64,000 bases of DNA from Carboxylicivirga sp964602515 (lineage in GTDB: Bacteria > Bacteroidota > Bacteroidia > Bacteroidales > Marinilabiliaceae). Within the stretch, counting starts at the first letter, position 1; each line of letters starts with the position of its first letter. Shown here piece after piece: positions 1-9,440 of the stretch. The DNA lies in contig CAZRRJ010000015.1 of assembly GCA_964602515.1 (NCBI GenBank), positions 1 through 64,000 of the forward strand, written 5' to 3'. The notes under the pieces are model-generated. The model made no database searches, was not told the DNA's origin, and saw nothing but the letters and a program-made list of their open reading frames with translations. Made by a program: the position numbers and the translations under genes.

Positions 1-326
1 CACGATGTATATTCCACGCTGTCCTGGGTTCATTTAGTATATATATACAGGAATATTTTAGCTGTTCTGTTATGTCTATCCTGTCTTTTTTTGCTTTGTA
101 AAGTTTATATTTAATTGCTTAGAGTGAACTCGCTTTGAGAGTCATAGTATATTTATTTAAGCGAAATAATTTTATTTGAACTCAGATTATAGCTTCTATC
201 CATAGTGGATATATGTTTTACTCTGTGTGTATTTGTTCTTAAGCTTAATATTTAAACTCTTAGATGTGGTAATGCTTAAAAAAGGGTTGTATTTTGCATC
301 CAAAATAAGTGAAAGAGGACAATTAT
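1..326. other. Intergenic/edge region without a supported gene
   Basis: All frames are short here and no recognisable protein or RNA was seen. The tail of an upstream gene could lie in the first about 120 bases, but none can be supported. There is no clear TAnnTTTG promoter box before the GH92 gene. Confidence 0.5.
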
Positions 327-2630
327 ATGATAAAAAAATTAAATCAAATTACAATTGCACTAATAGCAATAGTATCTTTTCAGAGTTGTAATAAGCCACA
401 GAAAACTTGCTTGCAAGTTAATGATCCGGTTGAGTATGTAAATACGTTAATGGGTACCGATAGTGAATTTGCTTTATCGAATGGTAATACCTATCCTGCA
501 ATAGCAACACCTTGGGGAATGAATTTCTGGACACCTCAGACAAATAAGATGGGTGATGGATGGGCTTACCAATATGATGCAAAAAAAATTAGAGGTATTA
601 AGCAAACACATCAACCTAGTCCATGGATTAATGATTACGCTGCATTTAGTCTAATGGCTGTTACAGGTGAATTAAAGTTTAAAGAAGAGGAAAGAGCTAG
701 TTGGTTTTCTCATAAAGCTGAAACTGCAAGTCCTCATTATTATCAGGTTTATTTAGCCGATTATGACGTTAATTTAGAAGTTTCACCAACTGAAAGGGCT
801 TCACATTTTAGATTTACCTTCCCTGAAAGTGAGTCTAGTTATGTGTTGGTAGATGGATTCCATCAGGGCTCATATGTAAAAATTATACCTGACGAAAGAA
901 AAGTGATTGGTTATTGTCGAAATAACTCAGGTGGAGTACCTGATAATTTTCATAATTACTTCGTAGTTACTTTTGATAAGGATTTTGATAAGGTTGAGTC
1001 ATGGAATAAAGATGTGTTAACTGGTAAGTTAGAACAAGAAGGGTATCATGTTGGTGCTGTATTGAAATTTAAAACATCTAAAGGAGAAAAGGTACATGCT
1101 AGGGTTGCTTCATCATTTATAAGCTATGAACAGGCAGAATTAAATTTATTGCGTGAGATTGGAGAAGATAGTTTTAGCCAGACTAAAGATAAGGCTTATC
1201 AGGCTTGGAGAAATGAATTAGATAAAATTAAAATAGAAGGAGGTACGATTGATCAGCAACGTATATTCTACTCTACTCTTTATCGTGTTTTATTATTTCC
1301 TCGTAAATTTTACGAGTACGATAAAGACAATAAAGTTGTGCATTACAGCCCTTACAATGGCAAAGTATTACCCGGTTACATGTTTACCGATAATGGTTTT
1401 TGGGATACTTTTAGAGCAGTTTTCCCATTCTTTACAATTATGTATCCTGAGCTAAACAATCAAATAATGGAAGGTTTGGTTAATACATATAAAGAAAGTG
1501 GATGGCTTCCAGAATGGGCTAGTCCTGGGCACAGAGGTTGTATGATTGGCTCAAATTCAGCAGTTAATATCGCAGATGCTTACTTAAAGGGTATACGTGA
1601 TTATGATATTGAAACATTGTATGAAGCTATACTTAAAAATACCAAAGGGTATAAAGAAGATATTACATCAGTAGGAAGGTACGGAGCATCTTATTATAAT
1701 GAGTTAGGATATGTGCCATATGATGTTGGTATACATGAGAATGCTGCACGTACTTTGGAATATGCTTATGCTGATTATAATATTTATAAATTAGCTAAAG
1801 AGTTAGGTAAACCTCAGGAAGAGATTAATCTTTTTAAGAAGCGTGCAGAGAACTATAAAAATCTTTTCTGTGCAGAAAATAAGTTAATGAGAGGTAAGAA
1901 TGAAAGTGGGGAGTTTCAGAAGCCATTCAGCCCATTTAAATGGGGAGGAGCTTTTACAGAAGGAAATAGTTGGCATTATACATGGTCTGTATTTCATGAT
2001 ATAGAGGGACTGAAGAATTTAATGGGGGGAAATAAGGAATTTATTGGAATGTTAGACGAAGTATTTGAACTACCACCAGTTTTTGATGATTCATATTATG
2101 GATTTCCTATTCACGAAATACGCGAAATGCAGATAATGAATATGGGGCAGTATGCCCATGGTAATCAACCTATCCAGCATATGACTTATCTTTATAACTA
2201 TGCAGGAGAGCCTTGGAAATCTCAATACTGGGTACGAAATGTAATGGATAAGTTATATACTCCACTTCCGGATGGCTATTGTGGAGATGAAGATAATGGG
2301 CAGACATCTGCCTGGTATGTTTTTAGTGCAATGGGATTTTACCCTGTTTGTCCAGGACAGGATATGTATGTTTTTGGTAGTCCTGTTTTCGATAAGGTAA
2401 CACTAAGTTTGCCTAATGGTAAAACATTAGTAATATCTAGTGATAACAATTGTAAAGATAATGTTTACATAAATAGTTTAAGTTTTAATGGTATTCAGTG
2501 GGATAAAAATTACATTAGTCACAATGAATTGCTGGAAGGCGGACAATTAAATTTTAATATGAGTTCAGAACCTAATAAGATGAGGGGAGTTTCAAAAGAA
2601 TGTTATCCACCATCAATGAGTACGGAATAA
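327..2630 (+). CDS. GH92 family alpha-mannosidase, lipoprotein
   Basis: Predicted exo-acting alpha-mannosidase of glycoside hydrolase family 92, which trims mannose from N-glycans or other mannosides using calcium. I chose the ATG at 327 rather than the in-frame GTG at 309: it gives a clean lipoprotein signal peptide (basic start, hydrophobic core, lipobox FQSC) and has an AG-rich stretch (gaaagaggac) just upstream. The mature protein should be anchored in the periplasm or on the outer membrane. Family motifs include GYCGDEDNGQ, whose Asp654 and Asp656 match the GH92 catalytic-base region, plus NGFWDTFRA and HGNQPIQHM. Length (767 residues) is normal. It stands alone, without SusC/SusD partners in view, and ends at a strong terminator. 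The specific linkage cut cannot be told from sequence. Confidence 0.9.
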   Translation: MIKKLNQITIALIAIVSFQSCNKPQKTCLQVNDPVEYVNTLMGTDSEFALSNGNTYPAIATPWGMNFWTPQTNKMGDGWAYQYDAKKIRGIKQTHQPSPWINDYAAFSLMAVTGELKFKEEERASWFSHKAETASPHYYQVYLADYDVNLEVSPTERASHFRFTFPESESSYVLVDGFHQGSYVKIIPDERKVIGYCRNNSGGVPDNFHNYFVVTFDKDFDKVESWNKDVLTGKLEQEGYHVGAVLKFKTSKGEKVHARVASSFISYEQAELNLLREIGEDSFSQTKDKAYQAWRNELDKIKIEGGTIDQQRIFYSTLYRVLLFPRKFYEYDKDNKVVHYSPYNGKVLPGYMFTDNGFWDTFRAVFPFFTIMYPELNNQIMEGLVNTYKESGWLPEWASPGHRGCMIGSNSAVNIADAYLKGIRDYDIETLYEAILKNTKGYKEDITSVGRYGASYYNELGYVPYDVGIHENAARTLEYAYADYNIYKLAKELGKPQEEINLFKKRAENYKNLFCAENKLMRGKNESGEFQKPFSPFKWGGAFTEGNSWHYTWSVFHDIEGLKNLMGGNKEFIGMLDEVFELPPVFDDSYYGFPIHEIREMQIMNMGQYAHGNQPIQHMTYLYNYAGEPWKSQYWVRNVMDKLYTPLPDGYCGDEDNGQTSAWYVFSAMGFYPVCPGQDMYVFGSPVFDKVTLSLPNGKTLVISSDNNCKDNVYINSLSFNGIQWDKNYISHNELLEGGQLNFNMSSEPNKMRGVSKECYPPSMSTE

Positions 2631-2640
2631 AAAAAAACAA

Positions 2641-2676
2641 AAGGGCTTGCTGGTTGATAAGGCAAGCCCTTTTTTC
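2641..2676. terminator. Bidirectional rho-independent terminator
   Basis: Perfect 10-bp stem AAGGGCTTGC / GCAAGCCCTT followed by T6 on the plus strand and preceded by an A-rich run. It can serve the GH92 gene and the convergent nitroreductase gene. Confidence 0.85.
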
Positions 2677-3305
2677 TAATATTTAATTACAAGATCATCA
2701 AGATCTTTTCTAACTTTTGGTAGATGTTGGTATTGATCTTCAGAAGATCGATAACCAACAGTGACCATAACAACAGAAGTTAAATTCTTTTCTTTCAAAC
2801 TAAGTATTTCATCAAACCGTTCTTTATTAAATCCTTCCATTGGGCAAGCATCAATTGATTCTATAGCACATGTAACTAGCAATTGCCCAAGTGCTATATA
2901 CGCCTGTTTCGTAGCCCATATTACAGCATCTTCGGGAGTCAAAGCATTAACAAAACCTTTCATCATATCTTCATATTCAGCAAGAGCACCTATAGGTGTA
3001 TTTCTTATTTTAGAAATACGCTGGATGAATTCATCAATATCTGATTGTGATAAATTGGTTTTTGCTGCAAATAAAATAACATGCGAAGCATCAGTAACCT
3101 GAGACTGATACCAAGCAGCTTCTTTTAATTGCGTTTTGATTTCTTCGTTTTCGATAATTAAAACAGAGTAAGGCTGAAGCCCATAGGAAGACGCAGTGAG
3201 ATTAATTGTTTTCAATAGAAGATCTACTTGCTTCTGGGGCAGCTTTTTGGTAGTATCAAATTGCTTTGTGGCATATCGCCATTTTAATTTATCTATTATA
3301 TTCAT
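2676..3305 (-). CDS. NAD(P)H-dependent nitroreductase (NfsB-like)
   Basis: FMN-dependent nitroreductase-fold oxidoreductase of about 209 residues, expected to be cytosolic and homodimeric, reducing quinones or nitro compounds with NAD(P)H. The N-terminal RYATKQFD motif, the ASSYGLQPY segment and the C-terminal VTVGYRS segment (residues near 185) are typical of NfsB/NfnB proteins. The ORF extends upstream to 3341, but the family pattern favours starting at the ATG at 3303-3305 (an adjacent in-frame ATG at 3306-3308 is equally possible). Its natural substrate cannot be predicted. It is convergent with the GH92 gene and shares its terminator. Confidence 0.88.
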   Translation of the reverse strand: MNIIDKLKWRYATKQFDTTKKLPQKQVDLLLKTINLTASSYGLQPYSVLIIENEEIKTQLKEAAWYQSQVTDASHVILFAAKTNLSQSDIDEFIQRISKIRNTPIGALAEYEDMMKGFVNALTPEDAVIWATKQAYIALGQLLVTCAIESIDACPMEGFNKERFDEILSLKEKNLTSVVMVTVGYRSSEDQYQHLPKVRKDLDDLVIKY

Positions 3306-3435
3306 CATAAATATAGTTGATTGACTGTTATATTTTAACAAAGAACGTGCTATTTTGTTTGTTTTGGAGAACTATTTGTTTAAGCAGATTTTTGCATTAA
3401 ATTTATAGAACGCTAAAAAAAATAACATCAATCCA

Positions 3436-6400
3436 TTGTCCGCATTAATAAAAGAACATAAAATAATATTAGTCCTACTTAAGGTTATACTCTTGGTAGT
3501 ATGTAACTTTTGGATTAGTGTCGGACAAAAGAAAGAATTTGCACAATATAACTTTAGTATAGATAATGGATTGTCTCAGAATACTGTTACTTGTATTATT
3601 AAAGACAAAAGGGGGTTTATTTGGTTAGGTACTGAGGATGGACTTAATAGGTATGATGGTATTGAAGTAACCATCTTCTCGGAGTCAGAGAATAGAACAA
3701 TTGGCTTGATTAATAGTTCAATAACGTGTTTGCTCGAAGATACGTTAAATAACCTTATTTACATTGGGACTAACGGAGGAGGTTTGAGTGTTTTCAATCC
3801 TAAACGAGAAACATTTAAGCATTATCGGTATGATAAATCCAATAATTGTATTCTTTCTGATTTTGTGTATGGATTATCAATTGATAAAAATGGCAAAGTT
3901 TGGATTGCAACAGCATATGGGGTAAGTTGCTTAGAACCAAAAGGTGGAATATTTAATAATTATACTGCAAATGAAGATGAAAAGGGCAGATTTCCCTATG
4001 TTGGAGCAATAAAAGTTTTTATTGATTCAGATGATGTTATCTGGATTGGAACGTATGGTAAAGGAATTGTGAGGATTGATAAAGAGACCGATTCTTACCA
4101 AGTTTACCCATGCTCGTTTGGGAAGCAAGAACATTATAATAACAATATTATTGAGGATATAGAACAGGATGTTAATCCGGATATTTTACTTGTAGCAACA
4201 GATAGTGGCTTCTACCGTTTCAATAAAAAAACAGGAGAGTATGGACAGGGTCAGTTTGAAGGTGTTCTAATTAACGATATAGAATTAGGGTCTGATGATG
4301 ACATTTGGTTAAGTAGTAGTGCGCAAGGGTTGATGCATATTACAAAAGATAATAGGGTAACAAAGTATGTTAAGAATCCACATGACATACATACCTTAAA
4401 AGAAAATTACCTGAAGTGTTTATATCTTGATGAACGGGAGCATTTATGGATAGGAACTAAAAGTAACGGATTCATTCACTTAAATATATCTGATAATCAA
4501 TTTAAGCACTATTATCAGACAAATAATGAAGAAGGAGTAAATGGGCATTCTGTTTTTTCTTTAGAAAAAGATGCGAAGGGGAATGTGTGGATTGGAACAA
4601 TTGAGGGGTTATCAATATGGAATACTGTTACTGATAAAATAGAAAAATATTATCCACTGGGGAAAGGTAAAAGTGTATCAGTATGGGCGATGTTTCATGA
4701 TGTAAATGATATTTTATGGATTGGTACAACCAGGGGGCTTATCAGGCATAACATTGCAACAGGAGAAAATAAAACCTATGTATATGTAGAAGGAGATGCT
4801 AATAGTTTGCCAAACAATGAAGTGTATGCTATTGAAAGGGATGTAAAAGGGCATTTATGGGTTGGAACTGCATATGGACTGGCCCGGTTAAATGAAAAAA
4901 AAGATCAGTTTGATTGCTATTATTACGCCCCGGAAGATGGGGCATTAAGCTATAATCGAGTATGGGACATACACTGTGATACGAATGGTATTTTATGGGT
5001 TGCAACCAATAGTGGTTTGAATATTTACCAACCTTTAGAAGATAGTTTTAAACGATTATACAAAGGTGATGATACGCACGGTTTAACTAGTTCAAATGTA
5101 CTTTCGATATATGAGGATTTAAAAGGTAGGATATGGCTTGCTACAGACAATGGTATAAATCAGGTTACCAGCGACCTAAAGGTTGTAATGAAAATTGGCT
5201 TAAAGGAAGGCTTGAGCAATAATTACACTTATCGTATTCTTGAAAATAATAATGAGTTATGGATATCCAGCAATAAAGGTATTGATCGTGTTAATTTGAA
5301 TACAAATGAGGTTGTTAATTACGATGTTCAGGATGGCTTACAGAGTAATGAATTTAATCCTGCAGCAAATAGTTTAGATGATGGTCGTTTCTTATTTGGA
5401 GGTTTAAATGGATTTAATGTTTTTCATCCAGATAGTATTCAGCAATCTGTTTTTGAGCCACCAATATATTTCACGTCATTAGAACTTTATGGAAAAAAGG
5501 TTTCAGTGCGAGATACAACAAATTGGGATGACATTGAAATTAGAAGTTCACTTATTGAGGCAAGTAGCATAAGCTTTGCACCAAATGAACGATTTTTCAC
5601 TTTAGACTTTGCTGCTCTAGACTATCAAGGGCCATCGCAAATACAATATTTTTACAGAATGTTGCCCGACTCTAAAGAATGGATTCCTATCGGAAACCAA
5701 AGGCAGCTTACCTTTATTAACTTGAGAGCCGGGAAGTATCAGTTAGAAATACAATCTACAAATGCGGAAGGTCATTTGTGTAATAATAGTAAGCGAATTG
5801 ATATAAAAGTAAATCCACCGCTATGGGAAGAGAAGTGGTTTATTTTGATGTGTACTTTGCTTATAGCTATGCTGGTATATTTTTTTGTGCGTTACCGGAT
5901 GCACCGATTGAAAAAAGATAAAGATATATTGGAACAAAGAGTGTGGGAAAGAACAAAAGAAATTCAAAATCAACGTAATATTGCAAATCACCAACGTGAT
6001 GAGATAGCACGACAGAAAGCTGAGCTTGAAGACTTTGCGCGGAAATTGGAGTCGAAAGTTGAGAAGCGTACAGTTGAATTGGTTAAAGCTAAAGAGGCAG
6101 CAGAAGCATCGGATCGTTTAAAATCAGCATTTTTATCTAATATGAGTCATGAGATAAGAACACCTATGAACGCCATTATGGGGTTTTCAGAGTTGCTGTT
6201 AAATAATTCGTTCTCCAACGATGAAAGAATGGATTTTGCACGTTTGATTAGAACTAATGGAGATAATTTGTTACACCTTCTGAATGACATCATTGATATA
6301 TCGATGATTGAGTCTGGGCAATTAAAAATGATTAGAAGTGAAGTTGAAGTTACAGCTTTAGTTAAAGATGTATTTGAGACGTTTAAAACCTCAAAGAGTT

Positions 6401-6813
6401 TGTTAGATAAAACAAGTATTAAATATCAGTTAGAATGTCAAGAAGAACCAATTACAATACTATCAGATGCTTTTCGAATTCGGCAGATTTTGAATAATTT
6501 AATAAGTAATGCCATTAAGTTTACCAAATCAGGTTATATTAAAGTTAGTGTGAAAGTTATAAATAATCACGTATTAATAAATGTTGAAGACAGTGGTATC
6601 GGAATAAGCCTAAACCATCAATCGCGTATATTTGATCGTTTTCTTAAGATTGAAAATTCAACAGATAATTTGTATGCAGGTAATGGTTTGGGATTAACCA
6701 TTACTAAAAACCTCGTAGAACTTCTACATGGGAAAATCGGACTTGAATCTGAATTGGGAGTAGGAACCAGTTTTTATTTTTATTTACCTTTGTATGAGAA
6801 TGATAGAGTTTGA
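3436..6813 (+). CDS. Periplasmic-propeller sensor histidine kinase (Reg_prop, Y_Y_Y, HisKA, HATPase)
   Basis: Transmembrane sensor kinase of 1125 residues. Order: signal/anchor segment near residues 10-30; a long periplasmic beta-propeller region to about residue 690 with many Reg_prop repeats (W-I-G-T...G-L); a Y_Y_Y domain near 705-790; one membrane helix near 803-822; a coiled coil; HisKA with the phosphoacceptor His905 in SHEIRTPMN; and a HATPase domain with N box (NLISNAIKF), DSGIGIS and GNGLGLTI. It ends after the ATPase, so unlike hybrid HTCS regulators it has no receiver or AraC domain. No response regulator gene is adjacent. No ATG lies in the 5' part of the reading frame; TTG 3436 is the plausible start because an in-frame stop precedes it closely. 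Ligand unknown; glycans are common ligands for this architecture. Confidence 0.88.
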   Translation: MSALIKEHKIILVLLKVILLVVCNFWISVGQKKEFAQYNFSIDNGLSQNTVTCIIKDKRGFIWLGTEDGLNRYDGIEVTIFSESENRTIGLINSSITCLLEDTLNNLIYIGTNGGGLSVFNPKRETFKHYRYDKSNNCILSDFVYGLSIDKNGKVWIATAYGVSCLEPKGGIFNNYTANEDEKGRFPYVGAIKVFIDSDDVIWIGTYGKGIVRIDKETDSYQVYPCSFGKQEHYNNNIIEDIEQDVNPDILLVATDSGFYRFNKKTGEYGQGQFEGVLINDIELGSDDDIWLSSSAQGLMHITKDNRVTKYVKNPHDIHTLKENYLKCLYLDEREHLWIGTKSNGFIHLNISDNQFKHYYQTNNEEGVNGHSVFSLEKDAKGNVWIGTIEGLSIWNTVTDKIEKYYPLGKGKSVSVWAMFHDVNDILWIGTTRGLIRHNIATGENKTYVYVEGDANSLPNNEVYAIERDVKGHLWVGTAYGLARLNEKKDQFDCYYYAPEDGALSYNRVWDIHCDTNGILWVATNSGLNIYQPLEDSFKRLYKGDDTHGLTSSNVLSIYEDLKGRIWLATDNGINQVTSDLKVVMKIGLKEGLSNNYTYRILENNNELWISSNKGIDRVNLNTNEVVNYDVQDGLQSNEFNPAANSLDDGRFLFGGLNGFNVFHPDSIQQSVFEPPIYFTSLELYGKKVSVRDTTNWDDIEIRSSLIEASSISFAPNERFFTLDFAALDYQGPSQIQYFYRMLPDSKEWIPIGNQRQLTFINLRAGKYQLEIQSTNAEGHLCNNSKRIDIKVNPPLWEEKWFILMCTLLIAMLVYFFVRYRMHRLKKDKDILEQRVWERTKEIQNQRNIANHQRDEIARQKAELEDFARKLESKVEKRTVELVKAKEAAEASDRLKSAFLSNMSHEIRTPMNAIMGFSELLLNNSFSNDERMDFARLIRTNGDNLLHLLNDIIDISMIESGQLKMIRSEVEVTALVKDVFETFKTSKSLLDKTSIKYQLECQEEPITILSDAFRIRQILNNLISNAIKFTKSGYIKVSVKVINNHVLINVEDSGIGISLNHQSRIFDRFLKIENSTDNLYAGNGLGLTITKNLVELLHGKIGLESELGVGTSFYFYLPLYENDRV

Positions 6814-6823
6814 GGGGGATGGT

Positions 6824-7312
6824 TTATTCCAGATGTAGCTCGGTTCCTGATTTTATTTCTCGCATTACAAATAAGCTTTGTACATTACCAACATTATTAA
6901 TGGATGCCAATTTATTGTAGATAAAATCGTGGTAAGTATCCATATTTTGAGTGATAATTTTTAAAGAATAGTCATACATACCTGCTATATGATGACACTC
7001 AATCACTTCAGGCAGATTTTTAATTTCTGACTCAAATTCTCGGATTACATCATGAGAATGTTGTTTTAATGAAACATTACAAAATACAATTAATTCTTTT
7101 CCAACTTTATCTTTATTAACAATTGCCACATATCTTTCTATTACACCTGTGCGTTCTAAACGCTTTATGCGTTCAAAAACAGGTGTTGTAGATAAATTTA
7201 AATGGTGGGCCAATTGTTTTGTAGTCATTTTAGCATTTTTTTGCAGTAAGCTTAAAAGCTTCTTATCTGTATTATCTAAACTACAAGGAGAATATTTTTC
7301 TAATGGACTCAT
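6824..7312 (-). CDS. Lrp/AsnC family transcriptional regulator
   Basis: Leucine-responsive-type regulator: N-terminal winged helix-turn-helix (about residues 15-65, KMTTKQLAHHLNLSTTPV) and C-terminal RAM/ligand-binding domain. I take the ATG at 7310-7312 (162 residues) instead of a TTG at 7354, because a perfect promoter -7 box lies at 7352-7359 and would overlap the longer start. The gene is divergent from the Cys/Met PLP enzyme gene, the usual arrangement for an Lrp protein that controls its neighbour in response to an amino acid, possibly methionine; the ligand is inferred only from context. Confidence 0.9.
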   Translation of the reverse strand: MSPLEKYSPCSLDNTDKKLLSLLQKNAKMTTKQLAHHLNLSTTPVFERIKRLERTGVIERYVAIVNKDKVGKELIVFCNVSLKQHSHDVIREFESEIKNLPEVIECHHIAGMYDYSLKIITQNMDTYHDFIYNKLASINNVGNVQSLFVMREIKSGTELHLE

Positions 7313-7351
7313 GGTTACTGCTTGAGGATATGCTATAGTTCTACTTTTTGT

Positions 7352-7359
7352 CAAATATA
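7352..7359 (-). promoter_or_regulatory. Promoter -7 box for the Lrp gene
   Basis: The minus strand reads TATATTTG, a perfect match to the Bacteroidota TAnnTTTG box. It implies a leader of roughly 33 nt before the ATG at 7312. No good -33 element is visible. Confidence 0.5.
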
Positions 7360-7389
7360 TAGAAAATATTGCTAATATGAGCGATATGA

Positions 7390-7421
7390 TTGGTTAAATA
7401 AACTGCTATGGTGTAGTTTTA
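7390..7421 (+). promoter_or_regulatory. Candidate promoter of the Cys/Met PLP enzyme gene
   Basis: TTG at 7390-7392, a 21-bp spacer, then TAGTTTTA at 7414-7421 (seven of eight to TAnnTTTG), with the start codon about 19 bp further on. It lies in the divergent interval shared with the Lrp gene, where that regulator could act. Confidence 0.4.
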
Positions 7422-7439
7422 TGAAAAAATATTTTAGAG

Positions 7440-8714
7440 ATGAGTAAGAAGATGAAACCAGAAAGTTTAATGATGTCGTACGCATATGATGCACATGAAC
7501 ATCAGGGAGCAGTAAAATGCCCTATTTATCAGACTTCTACTTTCGCTTTTAATAATTGTGAAGAAGGGAAAGCTTATTTTGAATTGGCTTATGGCCTAAG
7601 AGAACCTAAAGAAGGTGAAGAAATGGGAATGATCTATTCTCGTCTTAATCATCCTAATATGGATATCCTTGAAAAGCGTTTAGCACTTTGGGATGAAACA
7701 GAAGCAGGAGCATTTTTCTCTAGTGGAATGGCAGCTATTTCCACTACAATTTTGACTTTTGTTAAGCCGGGTGATGTATTGTTATTTTCATCTCCGGTAT
7801 ATGGTGGAACAGATCATTTTATACATCATGTACTACCACAATTTAATATTAGAGCAGTTGGCTTTGTAAAAGGAGAAAATGAAGATGTTATAATTGAACG
7901 TGTAGAAAAGGCTTATCCCGGACGCAAACCATCAATGATTTACGTTGAAACACCAGGTAATCCAACCAATTCAATTATTGATATTGAAATGGTGTCGCGT
8001 ATTGCTAAATATTTTAGTACAGAAGATAAAAAATGTGTATTAGCTGTTGATAATACGTTCCTGGGTCCTGTTTTTCAGCATCCAAAGGACTTTGGAGCTG
8101 ACCTTGTTGTTTATTCTGCAACAAAATTTATTGGTGGGCATAGTGATGTTATTGCCGGAGCTTGTACTGGTTCTGCAGCTTTAATCGGACAGATAAAAGG
8201 GATGCGTACTTTCTTTGGAAGCCAGTTGGATTCAAATTCGAGTTGGTTGTTGCAACGCAGTTTGGAAACAATTAAGGTGCGTATGGAAGCTCAGGCTAAA
8301 AGTGCAAAAGTAATTGCAGAGTATCTTAAAGGACATCCAATGGTTGATAAGATACATTACCTTGGTTTTCTGGAAAAAGGTTCTGAAATGGAAGATATAT
8401 TTACGCGTCAGTGTTTATCGGCAGGTTCTATGGTTGCTTTTGATATTGTTGGAGGCGAAAAAGAAGCTTTTATGTTTTTAGATAACCTTAAATTATTCAA
8501 GTTGGCAGTAAGTCTTGGTTCAACAGAAAGCTTAGCTGAACATCCTGCTACGATGACACATGTTGATGTATCTCCGGAAGATAGAATGAAATTAGGGATT
8601 TCACCTTCATTAGTAAGATTGAGTATTGGACTAGAAGATCCTCAGGATCTGATAGATCAGATAGAAAACGCCTTTGAAGTGGTTAAAAAGGCGAATAGTT
8701 CGGCCATGTGTTAA
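7440..8714 (+). CDS. Cys/Met metabolism PLP-dependent enzyme (methionine gamma-lyase / cystathionine gamma-synthase-like)
   Basis: Fold-type I PLP enzyme of the trans-sulfuration family, 424 residues. The PLP lysine is Lys229 in SATKFIGGHSD, and the family segments FFSSGMAAI, YVETPGNPTN and DNTFLGP are present. The divergent Lrp regulator favours a degradative or methionine-related role such as gamma-elimination to 2-oxobutyrate and methanethiol. However, the position of the active-site cysteine of classical methionine gamma-lyase (YGCT) is glycine here (YGGT), so a gamma-lyase assignment is not safe. Cystathionine gamma-synthase, O-acetylhomoserine sulfhydrylase or a broad-specificity lyase remain possible. 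It is monocistronic and ends at a strong terminator. Confidence 0.85.
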   Translation: MSKKMKPESLMMSYAYDAHEHQGAVKCPIYQTSTFAFNNCEEGKAYFELAYGLREPKEGEEMGMIYSRLNHPNMDILEKRLALWDETEAGAFFSSGMAAISTTILTFVKPGDVLLFSSPVYGGTDHFIHHVLPQFNIRAVGFVKGENEDVIIERVEKAYPGRKPSMIYVETPGNPTNSIIDIEMVSRIAKYFSTEDKKCVLAVDNTFLGPVFQHPKDFGADLVVYSATKFIGGHSDVIAGACTGSAALIGQIKGMRTFFGSQLDSNSSWLLQRSLETIKVRMEAQAKSAKVIAEYLKGHPMVDKIHYLGFLEKGSEMEDIFTRQCLSAGSMVAFDIVGGEKEAFMFLDNLKLFKLAVSLGSTESLAEHPATMTHVDVSPEDRMKLGISPSLVRLSIGLEDPQDLIDQIENAFEVVKKANSSAMC

Positions 8715-8754
8715 CATATGACTTGAATTTGGTTTTTATGGTTAATGTTTTGCT

Positions 8755-8786
8755 AAGGCTGTCTCGTGGTTGGGACAGCCTTTTTT
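8755..8786 (+). terminator. Rho-independent terminator
   Basis: Stem AAGGCTGTC / GACAGCCTT with a ten-base loop and T6 tail, about 40 bp downstream of the PLP enzyme gene. Confidence 0.85.
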
Positions 8787-9440
8787 GTACCTAAATTCAG
8801 AAATAATATAGGAAGAATCTTTTTGTGTGAGAAATTACATTTGTAAGTTTATAAGAAGAATACAACATTTTATTCAGTAATTATATGCCTTCGTCCTTAA
8901 AAACTTCCGTTTTTTTAAAGAATTGTATACATTCGTTTTGCTTAATAATTATACCAAACATGCTATTTGTAATTCATCTAAATAAATTGCCTGATTAAGA
9001 ACAAAAAGTTATATTTGATTCAAAAGAAAACATTAATAGTATTTACAGCTTAAAAACAAGGTATTATGCAAACTGAGCCCCAGGAATTAAGTGATGATAT
9101 TTATTGTGTGGGAGTACAGATAGCTAAATACGAAGCCGGTGCAATATTGATTTAAAATCATTAGAGCAAGTAACTAGAATGGACATGACAATGGTCAATA
9201 CACAAATTAATAAAGAATTAATCTTTGCTAACCTACCTGTCTCAAATCAGAAAAAATCCAATTGGTTCTTATATTTAGTGTTATTATGGTTTTACATGAA
9301 ATTGGCTGTATGGTAAATAATATTAGTATAGTGTTGTTTAATGAAGTGTTCAATTATCAATGCGTTAATGTTGTGTAATTTTTAGACAATTAGTAATGAG
9401 AAATCGGTTGGGGAAAACCAACTGCTTTAAAATATAAACT
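8787..9440. other. Long leader/intergenic region before the V-ATPase operon
   Basis: About 650 bp without an established gene. It has an isolated perfect -7 box (TACATTTG at 8836-8843), a 29-codon ORF at 9065-9154, the 45-codon ORF listed separately, and a small hairpin (GTTGG/CCAAC, 9407-9422) just before the ATPase start codon. The operon promoter could not be placed with confidence. Confidence 0.4.
9179..9316 (+). CDS. Possible small membrane protein (45 residues), unverified
   Basis: ATG-initiated ORF with a polar N-terminal half and a C-terminal hydrophobic, aromatic segment (WFLYLVLLWFYMKLAVW) long enough for one membrane helix. It lies between the terminator of the upstream gene and the V-ATPase operon. 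I recognise no family. It may be a random ORF or the remnant of a decayed gene, since the reading frame just upstream also looks protein-like but is in another frame. Confidence 0.2.
   Translation: MDMTMVNTQINKELIFANLPVSNQKKSNWFLYLVLLWFYMKLAVW

Noticed and set aside
309..326. GTG 309 as start of the GH92 gene
   Set aside because: It would add residues before the lipoprotein signal peptide; ATG 327 gives a normal signal peptide and the upstream bases look like a ribosome-binding region.
2761..3102. Plus-strand ORF inside the nitroreductase gene
   Set aside because: Antisense shadow of a clear minus-strand gene; the translation resembles no protein. The same reasoning removed the many other antisense ORFs in this window.
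8836..8843. TACATTTG as the V-ATPase operon promoter
   Set aside because: About 600 bp from the operon and without a -33 element at proper spacing; it may drive something else or nothing.
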